From Azolla pinnata (taxonomy: Eukaryota > Streptophyta > Polypodiopsida > Salviniales > Salviniaceae): a stretch of DNA of 23,731 nt. Below the pieces are notes generated by a model that had not been told where the DNA came from, searched no databases, and saw only the letters and a list, made by a program, of their open reading frames with translations. Shown piece after piece: positions 1 through 10,403 of this stretch. The stretch's first letter is position 1. Every line of letters starts with the position of its first letter. The stretch spans positions 7,234 to 30,964 of the forward strand of contig JBBBWG010003759.1 in the NCBI GenBank assembly GCA_037176905.1, given 5' to 3'. The translations under genes were made by a program, and so were the position numbers.

Positions 1-312
1 CTTGATCGATTGTTGTGACGAGCTTGGAATCCATATGAGAAACCGCAGGAGCCGATGAATGGTCCGGGAAACGCTTGACGTTAACAATCTCGTTGGCCTG
101 CTACCACTATGCGCTGCTGCAATAAGCAGCAGCATTGTGAGCCTCCCGTCTAGAAATAGAACTGGCTTTGGAAATCATGTTCTCGAGCTGACCTTCGACA
201 CAATACAGGAGGTCGTTCTTAAGCTCTCTACTGATCAATCGATTAGTTGAGAAAGAAGAACAGGATCCCTCGATCGGGAAGATCAGGATCATTGACAGAT
301 CAATAAAGTAGA
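1..312. other. unresolved left edge, no supported gene
   Basis: On the minus strand one frame is open from about 322 to 107. After two close stop codons the same frame is open again down to position 1 (reading ANEIVNVKRFPD and onward). The composition is not low-complexity, so this could be a decayed exon or parts of two exons of a minus-strand gene running off the window. No family was recognised and no convincing splice pair joins the two pieces, so no gene is called. Confidence 0.3.
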
Positions 313-620
313 GTAAAGTCAAGTCAAGTCAAGTGAAGTCAAGTGAAGTAAAGTAAAGTAAAGTAAAGTAAAGTAAAGTAAAGTAAAGTCAAGTCCAATA
401 CAGTAAAGTAAAGTAAAGCAAAGTAAAGTCAAGTCAAGTCAAGTCAAGTCAAGTCAAGTCAAATCAAATCATGTCAATTCAATTCAATTCATGGTCAATT
501 CAATTCATGGTCAAGTCAAGTCAAGTCAAGTTAAGTTAAGTCAAATCAAATCAAGTAAAGTAAGGTAAAGTCAAGTCAATTAAAGTCAAGTCAAGTCAAT
601 TAAAGTCAAGTCAAGTCAAG
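313..620. repeat. AAGTC/AAGTA pentanucleotide microsatellite
   Basis: About 300 bases are built from AAGTC, AAGTA and variants such as AAGTG and AAATC. They are interrupted near 474-512 by an AATTC block with two copies of an AATTCATGGTC-like unit. Runs of one variant (AAGTA near 345-388, AAGTC near 425-460) alternate, as expected from slippage and local homogenisation. No coding content is seen. Confidence 0.95.
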
Positions 621-621
621 A

Positions 622-676
622 GTCCTTCTTCTTCTTCTTCTTCTACTTCTTCTTCTACTTCTTCTTCTTCTTCCTA
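622..676. repeat. CTT trinucleotide tract
   Basis: An imperfect CTT/CTA pyrimidine repeat directly abuts the pentanucleotide tract. Read on the minus strand it gives arginine/serine-rich open frames, which are composition artefacts. Confidence 0.9.
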
Positions 677-828
677 CTTCTGAGTAGAAACGAAGACAAA
701 CTGTGGACTCAGGACCACAAAGAAAAAAATGTTCTATTTCCTGCAAGCAAAGAATCGGTCCACGTCTCTCCCCCCTAAATTCTCTGATTTTGATCCCGAT
801 TCGCCTGCATTCTGCCGATTCCATCGCG

Positions 829-1300
829 AATCGCCATAGCCCAAAAGCTTCATCTCGGATCTAATCCTGATTGCAATCGCCATAGCCAAAAGCTTCATCT
901 CGGATCTAAAATCCTGATTGCAATCGCCATAGCCCAAAGGTTTCGTCTCTCTCAATCTCTACGTTCTCTGGTTTGATCGTGATTCGGCATAGCCCAAAAG
1001 CTTCATCTCAGATTCGATCTTAATCGCCATAGCCCAAAAGTTTCATCTCTCTCAATCCCTACATTCTCTGTTTTGATCGTGAATCGCCGTAGCCCAAAAG
1101 CTTCACTCCGGATTTGATCTTAATCGCCATAGCCCGAAAGTTTCGTCTCTCAATCTCTACAAATTTCTCTGAATTTGATCGTAATCACCATAGCAAAAAG
1201 CTTCATCCCGGATTGGATCTTCATCGCCATAGCCCAAAGGTTTCATCTCTTTCAATCTCCACATTCTCTGATTTGATCGTAAATCGCCATCGCCGCAAGC
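829..1300. repeat. ten-copy two-part minisatellite upstream of SYTF-like gene
   Basis: The core AATCGCCATAGCCCAAAAG recurs, with changes, near 829, 874, 922, 977, 1021, 1082, 1124, 1183, 1224 and 1282. From about 922 onward two unit types alternate. A short one (about 42-45 bases) continues GCTTCATCTCGGAT and ends in GATCTT. A longer one (about 55-60 bases) continues with a TTTCATCTCTCTCAATCTC-like stretch and a TTGATCGT-like end. Together they form a higher-order period of about 100 bases. The array stops roughly 70 bases before the gene's start codon, so it probably lies in the promoter or 5' UTR. Confidence 0.85.
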
Positions 1301-1366
1301 TTCTTCTGATTCTTCTTTCTCCCCCACCTTGCTCCGCTTTCTCTTTCTGATCCCATCCTCTCCAGG

Positions 1367-4255
1367 ATGAATCGATTCTTCAACCGCTTCTCTGAATCTT
1401 CTCCATTTTCTTCTTCTCGTGCTCTTCCGTCTTCTTCCATTGCATCCAAGATGACGAGAGTCTTCTCTTCTTCTGCTTCGTCCCCACCTTCCCTCTTCTA
1501 TTCTCTATGTCGGCAGCTCGGGATGGAGCCATGGCAGATGCTTTTCTTTGTGATCGTCTCCTCCATCGCCATTCTCCTGGAGCGCCTTTTCGCTCCTTCC
1601 TCTTCTTCTTGGGTTCCGCTTTTCCTCATCATTCGGTTCTCCCTCAAGGTAGAATTGTGCTTGCTTGTATACTCTCTTCTTGTCTGTTTTCTTTGCTTTC
1701 TTTTGATCATTTTTCGTCTTCTCGTCTTTCCAGACGAAGATTAACATTTTGTGGTATCTCTAACAGATAATCAGAATCTACAAATTAGTGTGCATACACA
1801 CACACACATATGTATGTATATTTTGTCTGTTAACATCGAAGTTTCCATGCCTGCAGTATGAACAACAACGGCGTAAACTACTCGTAGAAACCATGGACAG
1901 AAGAAGGAAGTGGCACATACAGAATACACAAGTATGCATTGTCTCTTTTGGTAGAACAAAAAGAAACCTGAATTCATTCAGAGAACTAAACTCTCGAGAT
2001 GATTTTCTGTAAGGCATTGTCGCCATTGGAGCCCTGTGAGTGGTTAAACAAGCTGATCATGAACGCATGGCCGAATTATATGGAGCCGAAACTTTCTCAC
2101 AAGTTTGCTGATTTGATGATGGTAGGTAAATGCAATGGTTTGACTTGTAATTTTCAACATCTCGATCATATGGTTCTAATCTCTTGTGACTTTAATTTGC
2201 AAGCAAAGAGAAGAATGCCTAAATGACTACATATCTTACTGTCTGCTACTTTCCAGAAAACAATGAAGCGAAAGAAGCCAAAATTCATTGTGAGTATGTA
2301 AATCAGTTATAGAGTGTACGTGTATCTATCGAGATATTCATGAAACAAAAATTTCTGCTGGGTATCTAAAGGGACAATGGGTATACAATTCTTCTTCAGA
2401 ATTGCGCATTTTGATTTAGCTTTCACAAGCTTCCTAATGCATCAAACTTCAAATCTCTCTGAAAGGAAAATATTGAGCTGGAAGAATTTTCTCTAGGATT
2501 GGCACCACCAACTATCGGCCTCAAGTGCACATATTGGATGAAAGAAGGCGAAGAGGTGAGCTATACTTATATGTGTCATTTCTTTGGATTCCATCTCTTC
2601 TTGGAGTCTCATTTTGTAGGCCATCTTATTCTATCTGCAGATCTGAGTCGTCAAAAGGTAAGTTTTGCCTAGAGTTTAAGCTAAATCGGTCATTTCTGGT
2701 CCATAGGAAATCCTTCAGACAGGATTCCTTCCATCTCTTCTTGGAATCGCATTCTCTAGGCCATCTAGTTTCTCTAATTCTATCTGGAAACTTGAGAAGA
2801 AGTCAAAGCTAAGTTTTCCATACAGCCTAAGTATTAATCCTTCACACAGGGATCCACGAGAACTCTATACCCAATTCAACCGTTACATGTGCCATTTCTT
2901 TGCCTTCCATCACTTGTTGGAATCTCATTCCCGGGCCATCTAGTTTCCTTATTTCTATCTGAGAATTTTTGAGCAGTCAAAGTTAAGATTTTGAGCTAAA
3001 TGTGTCGTTTCTGGTTCATAGGAAATCCTTCACACAGGGTTCCACTGGAACTCTAATGCAATGAACATCGTGCTAGTGATAACAGTTGCAGGTATAAGAG
3101 TAAATGTCGTTATCAGCAATCTGCAAGTGCACGGTGATGTATGCTCTCGTTTTTGTAAAACATTACTGGATGTAAATGTGCCTATGATGCATATTTATGT
3201 CGATATGTTCTATATGTATATGTTTATCTTTTTTATTTTTTCCTTTCAGCAGCTCAGGATTATACCCATTCTCAATGGAAAGTGTGTTCTATATTCGTTT
3301 GAATCACCCCCTGAAGTCCAGATAGGTGTTACATTTTCTGCGATGGAAATACCTGGCATTGCCCTTCTCCTGGTTAGTTTGGCTTTCTATCAGTTTGGCT
3401 TTCTATACAAGAATGTTTGAATATAACAAAGGTAGATCTAATCCGGAGTTTGTGATTCTATTCCTGCAAACTACAGGAGAAAATGCTGCTTCGAAGTCTG
3501 GTGAAAATGATGGTTGAGCCACACCGAAGTTGTTTCTCATTTCCTGCAGTCAGCCTTAATAAGCGCGTTTCTGGAGGCAAAATCTGTGTTACGATCATGT
3601 CTGGAAGAAATCTGGCAGAAGTAAACAGCAATGAAGAGCTAGAACCAAACGACCGAAGTATATGTGTTGCCGTAACACTGGAAAATGTTACCCGGAAGAC
3701 TAAATTCTCTGACGGGGGTATATCACCACGCTGGGACGAAATGTTTGAGATGATGGTGGATGGAAGTACAGGAAGTATTTATCTTAACGTCTATGAAAAG
3801 GAATCAAAGAATCCAGTTCTTCAATCTCTTGGTCAATGTAAAATCAAGGTAGATAAAATGGTGGCTATCATTTTTTTTCTGTTCAAAGGAGTCATCCCAA
3901 TAAAGATGGAAGCTTGGTGAATCTGTTTGCTCGGTTTGCGTGTTTTCTGTAGGTGAAGTATATCGAGGATGATTCGACTGTGTTTTGGTGTACCGGAAGA
4001 AATAATTCCTCTATAGCGTTTCTTGCTGAACATCCAGGAAAAGAGATCGAAATGAATGTTCCACTTACTGGGTCTGATCGTGCTGAGGTCCATATCTCAA
4101 CTAAATTCCTTCAGATATGTAATGGAGAATTGCTTTTTTCTAGCGTATAGAAGTTCGCATGAAATTATTAGAAGACAATCACGTTCTCTGGAAAGAACTA
4201 CACTCTCTTTTATCCTCCCCAAAATGGGTCAAATTGAACATGTTTAGTTCCTTTT

Positions 4256-4337
<82 letters not shown>

Positions 4338-6539
4338 TGATATTGATGCAATTTTAAGGAGTAGGACAGGATGGAGGGAGAGATGAGGGAGATCCGAGAT
4401 TGATATACTAACACAATGATCAGTTCGGTTACAGATAACCATGAAACTTGTGATGAGTCAGTGGCATTTTGTTGATGATGCAATGGTACCACCTCTGCAT
4501 AGCATACTTGGTTCCCTCTCCACATTCCAGGAGAGCACCGGTAGAGTGATGAAGATTACGGTCGAAGAAGGAAGAAACCTTGCTGCAAGGGATAGGTCGG
4601 GGAAGAGTGACCCTTATGTCCTACTGCAATATGGAAAGGTATTATCTCTCTGAATAAACAGCAGATTTGTGAAAATTGTTTTGAAACTGCTCCATGAATT
4701 GGCTCATCTTTCTGCAATACTTCTGATATCTCTTGCGTCTTACTAGTTGAATACTTTCAGACATTTGTACGCTGTAGATCATCTCTAGGCTATGCTGCAT
4801 GTAACGGTTTGACACAGAAGATTTCTCTGACTGAATTGGCTACTTATTTAGTCCTCCATGTCTCTTCCTCCATTCATCTTCAACCCAACCCAATCCTTGC
4901 AGAAATTTCTCTTATTGTCATCTTATGCACTCACAGTTGCTTCATTCATGAATAGAGTTCTGAACATCAAGAGTCAGTACTCAACTCTCATGTGAAAAGG
5001 TTTCATTTTTGGTTTCTTAAATCATATTCGAACTCTTGAAAGGGTAATACAATCAATCTCCCTCTCTCATTCACCCTTTTTTCCTGTAGACAGTGCGAAG
5101 GACAAAGACAATACCCCAGAGTCTGGACCCATGTTGGAATCAGACATTTGAATTTGCAGAGATCAGTGGAGAAGAGTACTTGAAGCTAAAATGCTATGAT
5201 GCAGATATGTTGATCGACGATTCGTTGGGAAGCGCCCGAGTGAACGTGGAAGGTCTGGAAGATGATGAGTCCAGAGATATATGGGTACCTCTGGCCAATA
5301 TGGATGTGGGTGAAATAAGACTCATCATCAAAATGATTCGATCAGCCAACGATGATCCTGAGGTTGTTTCTTATGGAGCTCCTTGAATACTATTTATAAT
5401 TTGAAGGAAGCGTTCTTATTTCAGAAGGTAAATTGTGAATTCAGAGTAGTAAAGGCCATCAATTGTATTTCTGAATGTAGGCATCAAATACTCGCCATGG
5501 TATGCTCGAATTAGTGCTTATCGAGGCACAAGATTTAATAGCAGCCGATTTATGCGGAACCAGTGATCCATTTGTAAGTGTTCGCTATGGTAAGCAACGG
5601 AAGCGAACAAAGGTATGGTTTTCATTCATTCTTTTAGAATATGTTAGCTAATCCTCTCTTCTTATGGCATCATAAAAAATTGAAACCTCTCCTTAAATCT
5701 AACCCTAAGACCCTTACACCCCTAGAATCCCAAAATCATAAAACCCTGAACCAAAGATCTTGAACCCTTAAAAAACATTAACCTTTGCTCGGTTTTCAGG
5801 TAATTCATAGGACCTTAAATCCACAATGGAACCAGACATTGCAATTTTTGGAGGACAGTAGTCAGACCTTGGAGCTTCATGTGAAGGACCACAATGCACT
5901 CCTACCGACCTCAAGCATCGGCAACTGCGTTGTCGAATACAAAAGCTTGCCTCAAAACGAGACTAGGGACTTTTGGATCCCTTTGACAGGAGTCAAGAAG
6001 GGCCGAGTCCATGTCAGGGTTACACGGAGATTTCACACCGAAATGTTGGTACCACCCGACGACAACAAAGAGTGTATGCCTGCAAATGGAGTCATGGCAT
6101 CGATATCCTCAACAGTCAGTGCTTTTATTTGCAATCTCAATGTTGGGTCCTATTTCTTTCGTTTATGCATGTGCTTTGTATCAACAATCAGTGTTTTTAT
6201 TATTTGTAATCTCAATGTTGGGTCCTATTTTCAGTTGTACTGGTCTCTTCCATTTATGCATGTATTTTGTGGTAGATTTCGAGCCTTGCGGAAGCACGTC
6301 AGCTGGCTGAAGAGGGCGATATGATGCAACTGCGTGAGAAGATTGCGGAGATTGAATTCGCTGGCAACGAACAAGACCGACGTATCTCGCAAGTGCTCAA
6401 GGAGAAAGCGATGCTCCTTTCTAAGATCAATGAGCTGGGAAGAGCCCTTGAAAGCTGGAAACAGCCCCTTCAGAAGGTAGCTCCTGATCCAACTGAACAA
6501 AGTCGGTTATCCATCGGCTTCGAGGATAGCAATAACTGA
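1367..6539 (+). CDS. NTMC2T3: SMP- and C2-domain membrane-contact-site protein (NTMC2T3/SYTF type)
   Basis: This is a predicted 840-residue plant synaptotagmin-like protein. The family tethers the ER to other membranes and moves lipid. Exons: 1367-1648, 1857-1931, 2014-2121, 2257-2289, 2466-2555, 3022-3138, 3250-3372, 3477-3848, 3953-4087, 4435-4638, 5090-5362, 5481-5612, 5800-6114, 6276-6539; all phase 0 with GT-AG introns. Domains: a hydrophobic hairpin at residues 57-93; an SMP domain from about 120 (LEPCEWLNKLIMNAWPNYME) to about 300; C2A from about 310; C2B about 482-600; C2C about 608-735; and a coiled coil from about 755. C2B keeps acidic loop residues (DRSGKSDPY and DADMLIDDS); C2A and C2C loop 3 have lost most of them. 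The closest remembered relative is Arabidopsis At3g18370, of similar length. Introns 5 and 13 contain internal duplications. The exact first ATG and the symbol are family inference. Confidence 0.92.
2571..3063 (+). repeat. three-copy tandem repeat over intron 5 / exon 6 junction
   Basis: Three diverged copies of about 155-170 bases start near 2571, 2724 and 2887. Each contains a CTTCCATCTCTTCTTGGAAT-like segment, a GGCCATCTAGTTTC-like segment and (complete in copies 1 and 3) an end resembling CATAGGAAATCCTTCACACA. Only the third copy continues into the real exon 6 at 3022, which reads EILHTGFHWNSN. The first two therefore carry decoy or decayed exon starts. Confidence 0.8.
4257..4336. repeat. 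(GA)n microsatellite in intron 9
   Basis: About 38 GA dinucleotides are essentially uninterrupted, roughly 100 bases before the acceptor of exon 10 of the SYTF-like gene. Serine-leucine open frames on the other strand come from this tract and are not genes. Confidence 0.97.
5697..5776. repeat. degenerate CCCTAA-like tract in intron 12
   Basis: A run of variants such as AACCCTAAG, ACCCCTAGA, AAACCCTGA and GAACCCTTAA lies between the donor at 5613 and the acceptor at 5799 of the SYTF-like gene. It looks like a decayed telomere-type repeat on the plus strand. Confidence 0.6.
6115..6271 (+). repeat. tandem duplication filling intron 13
   Basis: Two copies, near 6111-6185 and 6186-6271, share CAATCTCAATGTTGGGTCCT and a later TTTATGCATGT block. 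The first begins at the true donor (CAACA followed by GTCAGTG). The second begins CAACAATCAGTG, so its donor GT is lost. The intron therefore seems to have roughly doubled in length by duplication. Confidence 0.8.
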
Positions 6540-7989
6540 TCAAAATATATAGTGACAGTGTCCATTTTTCTGTTGGATAGGCTGGAGGGGATATAACCGA
6601 TTCCGTAGGATAGCAAGAGTGCAATGTATGGCAAGATAGCATTGCCTGATGCAGTGCCATTGTCAATGGAATGAGTCATTTGGGCAAAAAACCTAAGGCT
6701 AGGCATCTTTGTCGCCCATCAACAATCATCAACTATCAACAATCATCAACCTGGTTTGTACATATATATATATATATGTATGTATTTATCTCCAAACACA
6801 CTAATGGGCACTATATAAGCCGTGTGGTTTTTCGCAATTCAGCTTGAAACCAATGGCTTTGGTAGAGAGTAGCTATGTATATCAAAGAAAGAAGCTCCAT
6901 AACCAAGCAACAAGCCATTGGAAAGAAGTTAATACAGTTTGTATATGAACATGCAAAGTGTACATTATGAGGTCCCCTCCCACCAAACACTCTTGAGATT
7001 TCCTCGCATGGATTTTTGTATCACAAAGCTCCAATTCCATTTGTGAATGAATGGAGCTGCACAAGTAAATCTCTTTCGTATTTAATCACATAATGCCAAT
7101 ATGATCATTTTACATGTTTAATACGCGTTGTTGTTACAGCAGGTTTAATGTATTAAGGTTCACCTCACAAGCTACTACAAAAATTGAAGTCACTTGGGCG
7201 CCAATGATCGGAACCTTTAAACCCGTTATACGCTCGTTCGATCCATGTTAAGCAAATATATATCAGTAAGATTTGGTATTGATAGGGCGACATTCGCACG
7301 AAAAACAAGCGTGGCTTTTGCGATCCTGCGTCGATGATGGACTTGGAATGACATGAAAATGGGCGTCGAAAACAATATGAAATTCAGCACCACCGACCAT
7401 AGCCTTGTCACCGGCATGTAGGATGCTTCAGGGCCTCCACACTTCAAATTGTAGTCGACGACTTTGATATATCAACTTTCAAGTGCATTATTGGGTATCA
7501 GGTCCCTGTAGATGTTTTTGGACTGGGTTTTGTTCACGTGCATTCGATAGATATTCAAGTCATCTATTACATTAGGCTTGTGCTATTGAGTACCCCACTC
7601 ATCTTTCTAGATTCGCTTCCTTTAATGAATAGTTGGATTGTCATGAGGTTTGGGTGGAGTGATCGGGGTTCTGAGCATAACAACAAGCAACAGATTAATG
7701 CAGAACTAAATCAGTGTAAGTTGTGAAAACATATCAGACGCTAAATCCCAGTTTTGCCCTCTTAACCACAACGAGCCAGCTGCAGTTTGCATGCACTATT
7801 TTCTAAGGCTCCTCTGAACGAATGATTCGTGCGATCAGAAGCTCCGTTCTCCAATGCAGAGCGGTTTCTCTCCACGCACGAATCTCGATATGTCTATACG
7901 GATACGAGCCAGATTCGAACCAACGGCAGAACAACTCATTTTATATGCAATCGAGCTCAAAACCAAAGGGCAACAAACAATGAATCCTT
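6540..7989. other. intergenic stretch, 3' end of SYTF-like gene to TCTP upstream region
   Basis: The first few hundred bases probably include the 3' UTR of the SYTF-like gene. A short AT microsatellite lies at about 6763-6780. The open frames here (all under 80 codons) match no family I know and have no supporting splice pairs. No transposon ends or RNA genes were recognised. Confidence 0.5.
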
Positions 7990-8014
7990 TCAGGATGTGG
8001 CCTCCAGTTTTACA

Positions 8015-8123
8015 ATTCTAGGGTTTTCACCATCGGATCGAGGTTTAGGGTTTCCATCTTGAAACCCTAAATCCTAAACACAAACCCTAAACCCAAACCC
8101 TAAATCCTAAATCCTAAACCCAG
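8015..8123 (+). promoter_or_regulatory. telo-box cluster upstream of TCTP
   Basis: Several AAACCCTAA motifs and AAATCCTAA variants lie at about 8061-8121. They are preceded by the inverse forms CTAGGGTTTT (about 8019) and GTTTAGGGTTT (about 8042). A CTTCTTCTTC pyrimidine tract follows at about 8150-8162. Telo-boxes are known promoter elements of plant ribosomal-protein and translation-factor genes, which fits the TCTP coding region starting about 290 bases downstream. The transcription start site was not identified. Confidence 0.7.
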
Positions 8124-8409
8124 TTAAAGAAACATTGAATGGTTGTTTTTTTCTTCTTCTTCATTAACAAAACATTTTGCACTTTCATAATAGAAATTTG
8201 GAGGAGCAGAGGCAGATGACCATGCTTGTTGCTATTTTCAGAGCTATGGCGAGCCTTCTTCTCGACCCACCTGTGTTTTTCGTCTTTAATAACACGACCT
8301 GCTTCTGGGTTTTCTCTGGAGTCCCACAGGTTTTAGTCCCACAGGTATTTTTTTCGGCAACAAACACAGGAAAGAGAGAGGGAGGAAGGAAGGAAGGTGT
8401 TTTGCCATC

Positions 8410-9782
8410 ATGTTGGTTTATCAGGATCGTTTGTCAGGTTCTACATTTATATATCATTTTATGTATTTAATCATGAATGGAATGAGAGGCTTCTTATTCT
8501 TCTTCTTCTTCTTCTTCTTCTTCTTCCCTGCTTCTCTTACTCTATTTCATGTTTTAAGATCAATGAAAAGTTTCATACTTCTTTAGGTTTTAAATGATGA
8601 AAATACGCTTGACATGCTGGCACGTTCTCTATGCCAAAAAGAATTGGAAGTCTTGTATGAAAATTGCTTCCTGATACATTTCATATTGATATGTGTGCGT
8701 TGAATTTGTGAAAGCCCTTGAACTCTCTGCTTAATGTTGCAAAGTATGTAAAAGTGCATTCTTTGTTTCATCATGTCACAGGAGATGAGCTGTTATCAGA
8801 TTCCTTTCCCTATAAAGAGGTTTTCGATGGAATCCTATGGGAAGTAGACGGGAAGGTAATCTGATTGCGATTGATATTTTTCTTATTGTCAGGAAAAGTC
8901 AATTTGTTGACCAGGAAATGGCATGGTCTGTTTTGTATTGTTTGTCTAGTGGATAGAGAAAGCGCCTGTCTCTGTGGATATTGCAGCAAATCCTCCATTT
9001 GAAGGTGTACCGGAGGAGGAAAAGGTCGAAGATAAACCTGTTAAAGCAGTAGACATAGTTGATGCATTTATCCTCCAGGTAAGAGTCATCATCTCAAACA
9101 ATGGGCATTAACACGGCTTCTATTGCGGCTTCTATTGATGGAAGAGTCTCCATTGTGATACTTTTGGATTTGGCATCAAGATTATTAAAACTTGGGGCAT
9201 TGTTTTTAGATACGTGCATTTGAATCTATTTGGTAAGTTATACAATTATGTCACTTGATGCATTTGTCCTGCAAATAATAATGGTCCTTGTATTAACCGA
9301 AAATTTTCATGCTTCTAGTTTTTTTAATTTTGTTTCATATGTATAGATTATTTAACAGTTCTGTAATCATATGCCTACAATTTTCTTCTTTTTGTAATAA
9401 TTGGTCTTTTGTTGCTGTCTTTAGGAGCAACCATCAATGGATGAAGCATCGTTCTCCAATTATCTTGATACATTCATATCAAAGCTAATTCCACAATTAT
9501 CAGCAGAACGCCAAGATACCTTCAAAAAGAATGTTGACCCAGCTCTGAAGTGGCTGAAGTCCAAAGTGAAGGATTTAAAGTTGTAAGAATTGTGTGCTTT
9601 GTATACATAAATTGCACTAGTATGGCATGTGTACCATGGTTCTTGACTGCTCTTTTGTTTGTAGTTATGTAGGTGAAAACCTGAAGGAAGGTGCCTCTTT
9701 GGTTTATTCATATACTAAAGAGGGAGCAAACAATCCGACGTTCATCTACTTTGCGGATTCCTTGAAGGCTATTGAGAGTTGA
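8410..9782 (+). CDS. TCTP: translationally controlled tumor protein (TCTP), divergent copy
   Basis: TCTP is a small cytosolic protein linked to growth, TOR signalling and translation. Five exons (8410-8437, 8782-8855, 8950-9078, 9425-9582, 9665-9782) join in frame to 168 residues, the usual family length. The start [20 protein letters not shown] and the end block YVGENL...[13 protein letters not shown] are diagnostic. Departures from typical plant TCTP: the usual GANPSAEG stretch reads AANPPFEG (around residues 46-53), FVGEGMHDD reads YVGENLKEG, and the C-terminus is ES rather than the usual KC. The frame is intact with canonical splice sites, so this looks like a working but diverged paralogue rather than a pseudogene. 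Intron 1 holds a TTC microsatellite near 8490-8525. It is convergent with the PRORP gene and has a telo-box cluster upstream. Confidence 0.96.
8490..8527. repeat. TTC microsatellite in TCTP intron 1
   Basis: About eleven mostly perfect TTC units. It lies inside the first intron, so it is not part of the protein. Confidence 0.9.
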
Positions 9783-10001
9783 GCTATTCCGTAACAACAA
9801 TTTTGTGCTTGTATGCATCCTGTCATATAATGTACATAATAGGTACTTAAAAAGGCCTGTGTACAATCGACTTTCAAGCTCAATATATTTTGTCCATCTT
9901 TATGTTGACATTGCTTCTTTAGTAAATTGTTTCCTTATTTTGTGGTACGTGGTTTTGAGGGTGTCCAAACATAATATCCATAAAAGTATGAATATAATAT
10001 T

Positions 10002-10091
10002 GCTTTAAGAAGAAATACAGCTATTTTTCAAACTGCTATTTTGGCAGCTTTAAGAAGAAATGCAGTTATTTTTCAAACTGCTATTTGGGCA
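10002..10091. repeat. 45-bp tandem duplication
   Basis: Two copies of a 45-base unit starting GCTTTAAGAAGAAAT lie at 10002-10046 and 10047-10091. They differ at only a few positions, for example ATACAGC against ATGCAGT. Confidence 0.93.
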
Positions 10092-10403
10092 AAGACCTAG
10101 GTAGTGTAACCTTGCCGGCCAAGGGTCATATTTTTATGTTAATAGGAAACTATCTGGTCCTTAAAAAGTTGAACAGGCTAATTTTTCCCTTTATATATAA
10201 CATCCAGATCTATATTTAATGTAGTCGGCCATAAAAACAGTTCCTTCACCTTGTCTTTCTGTTCTCTTCTCTCGTCAAGTGTTGTGTCTGTTTGTTTCAT
10301 GTGATTGAATATCTACTAATTGACATGTTAAAATGGTAAAAAAGGAAAGGAAAGTTGAAATTTTTATGAGTTCTTTTTTTAATAGTTTCGGAGGATGATC
10401 AGC

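Noticed and set aside
606-824. Minus-strand Arg/Ser-rich open frame
   Set aside because: It comes from the CTT tract plus flanking repeat, without homology.
4244-4525. Minus-strand Ser-Leu repeat proteins
   Set aside because: These are translations of the intronic GA microsatellite.
7880-7990. tRNA-like GGTTCGAATC motif on the minus strand
   Set aside because: A T-loop-like sequence is present, but the possible T-stem is mostly G-U pairs and no matching acceptor or anticodon arm could be found.
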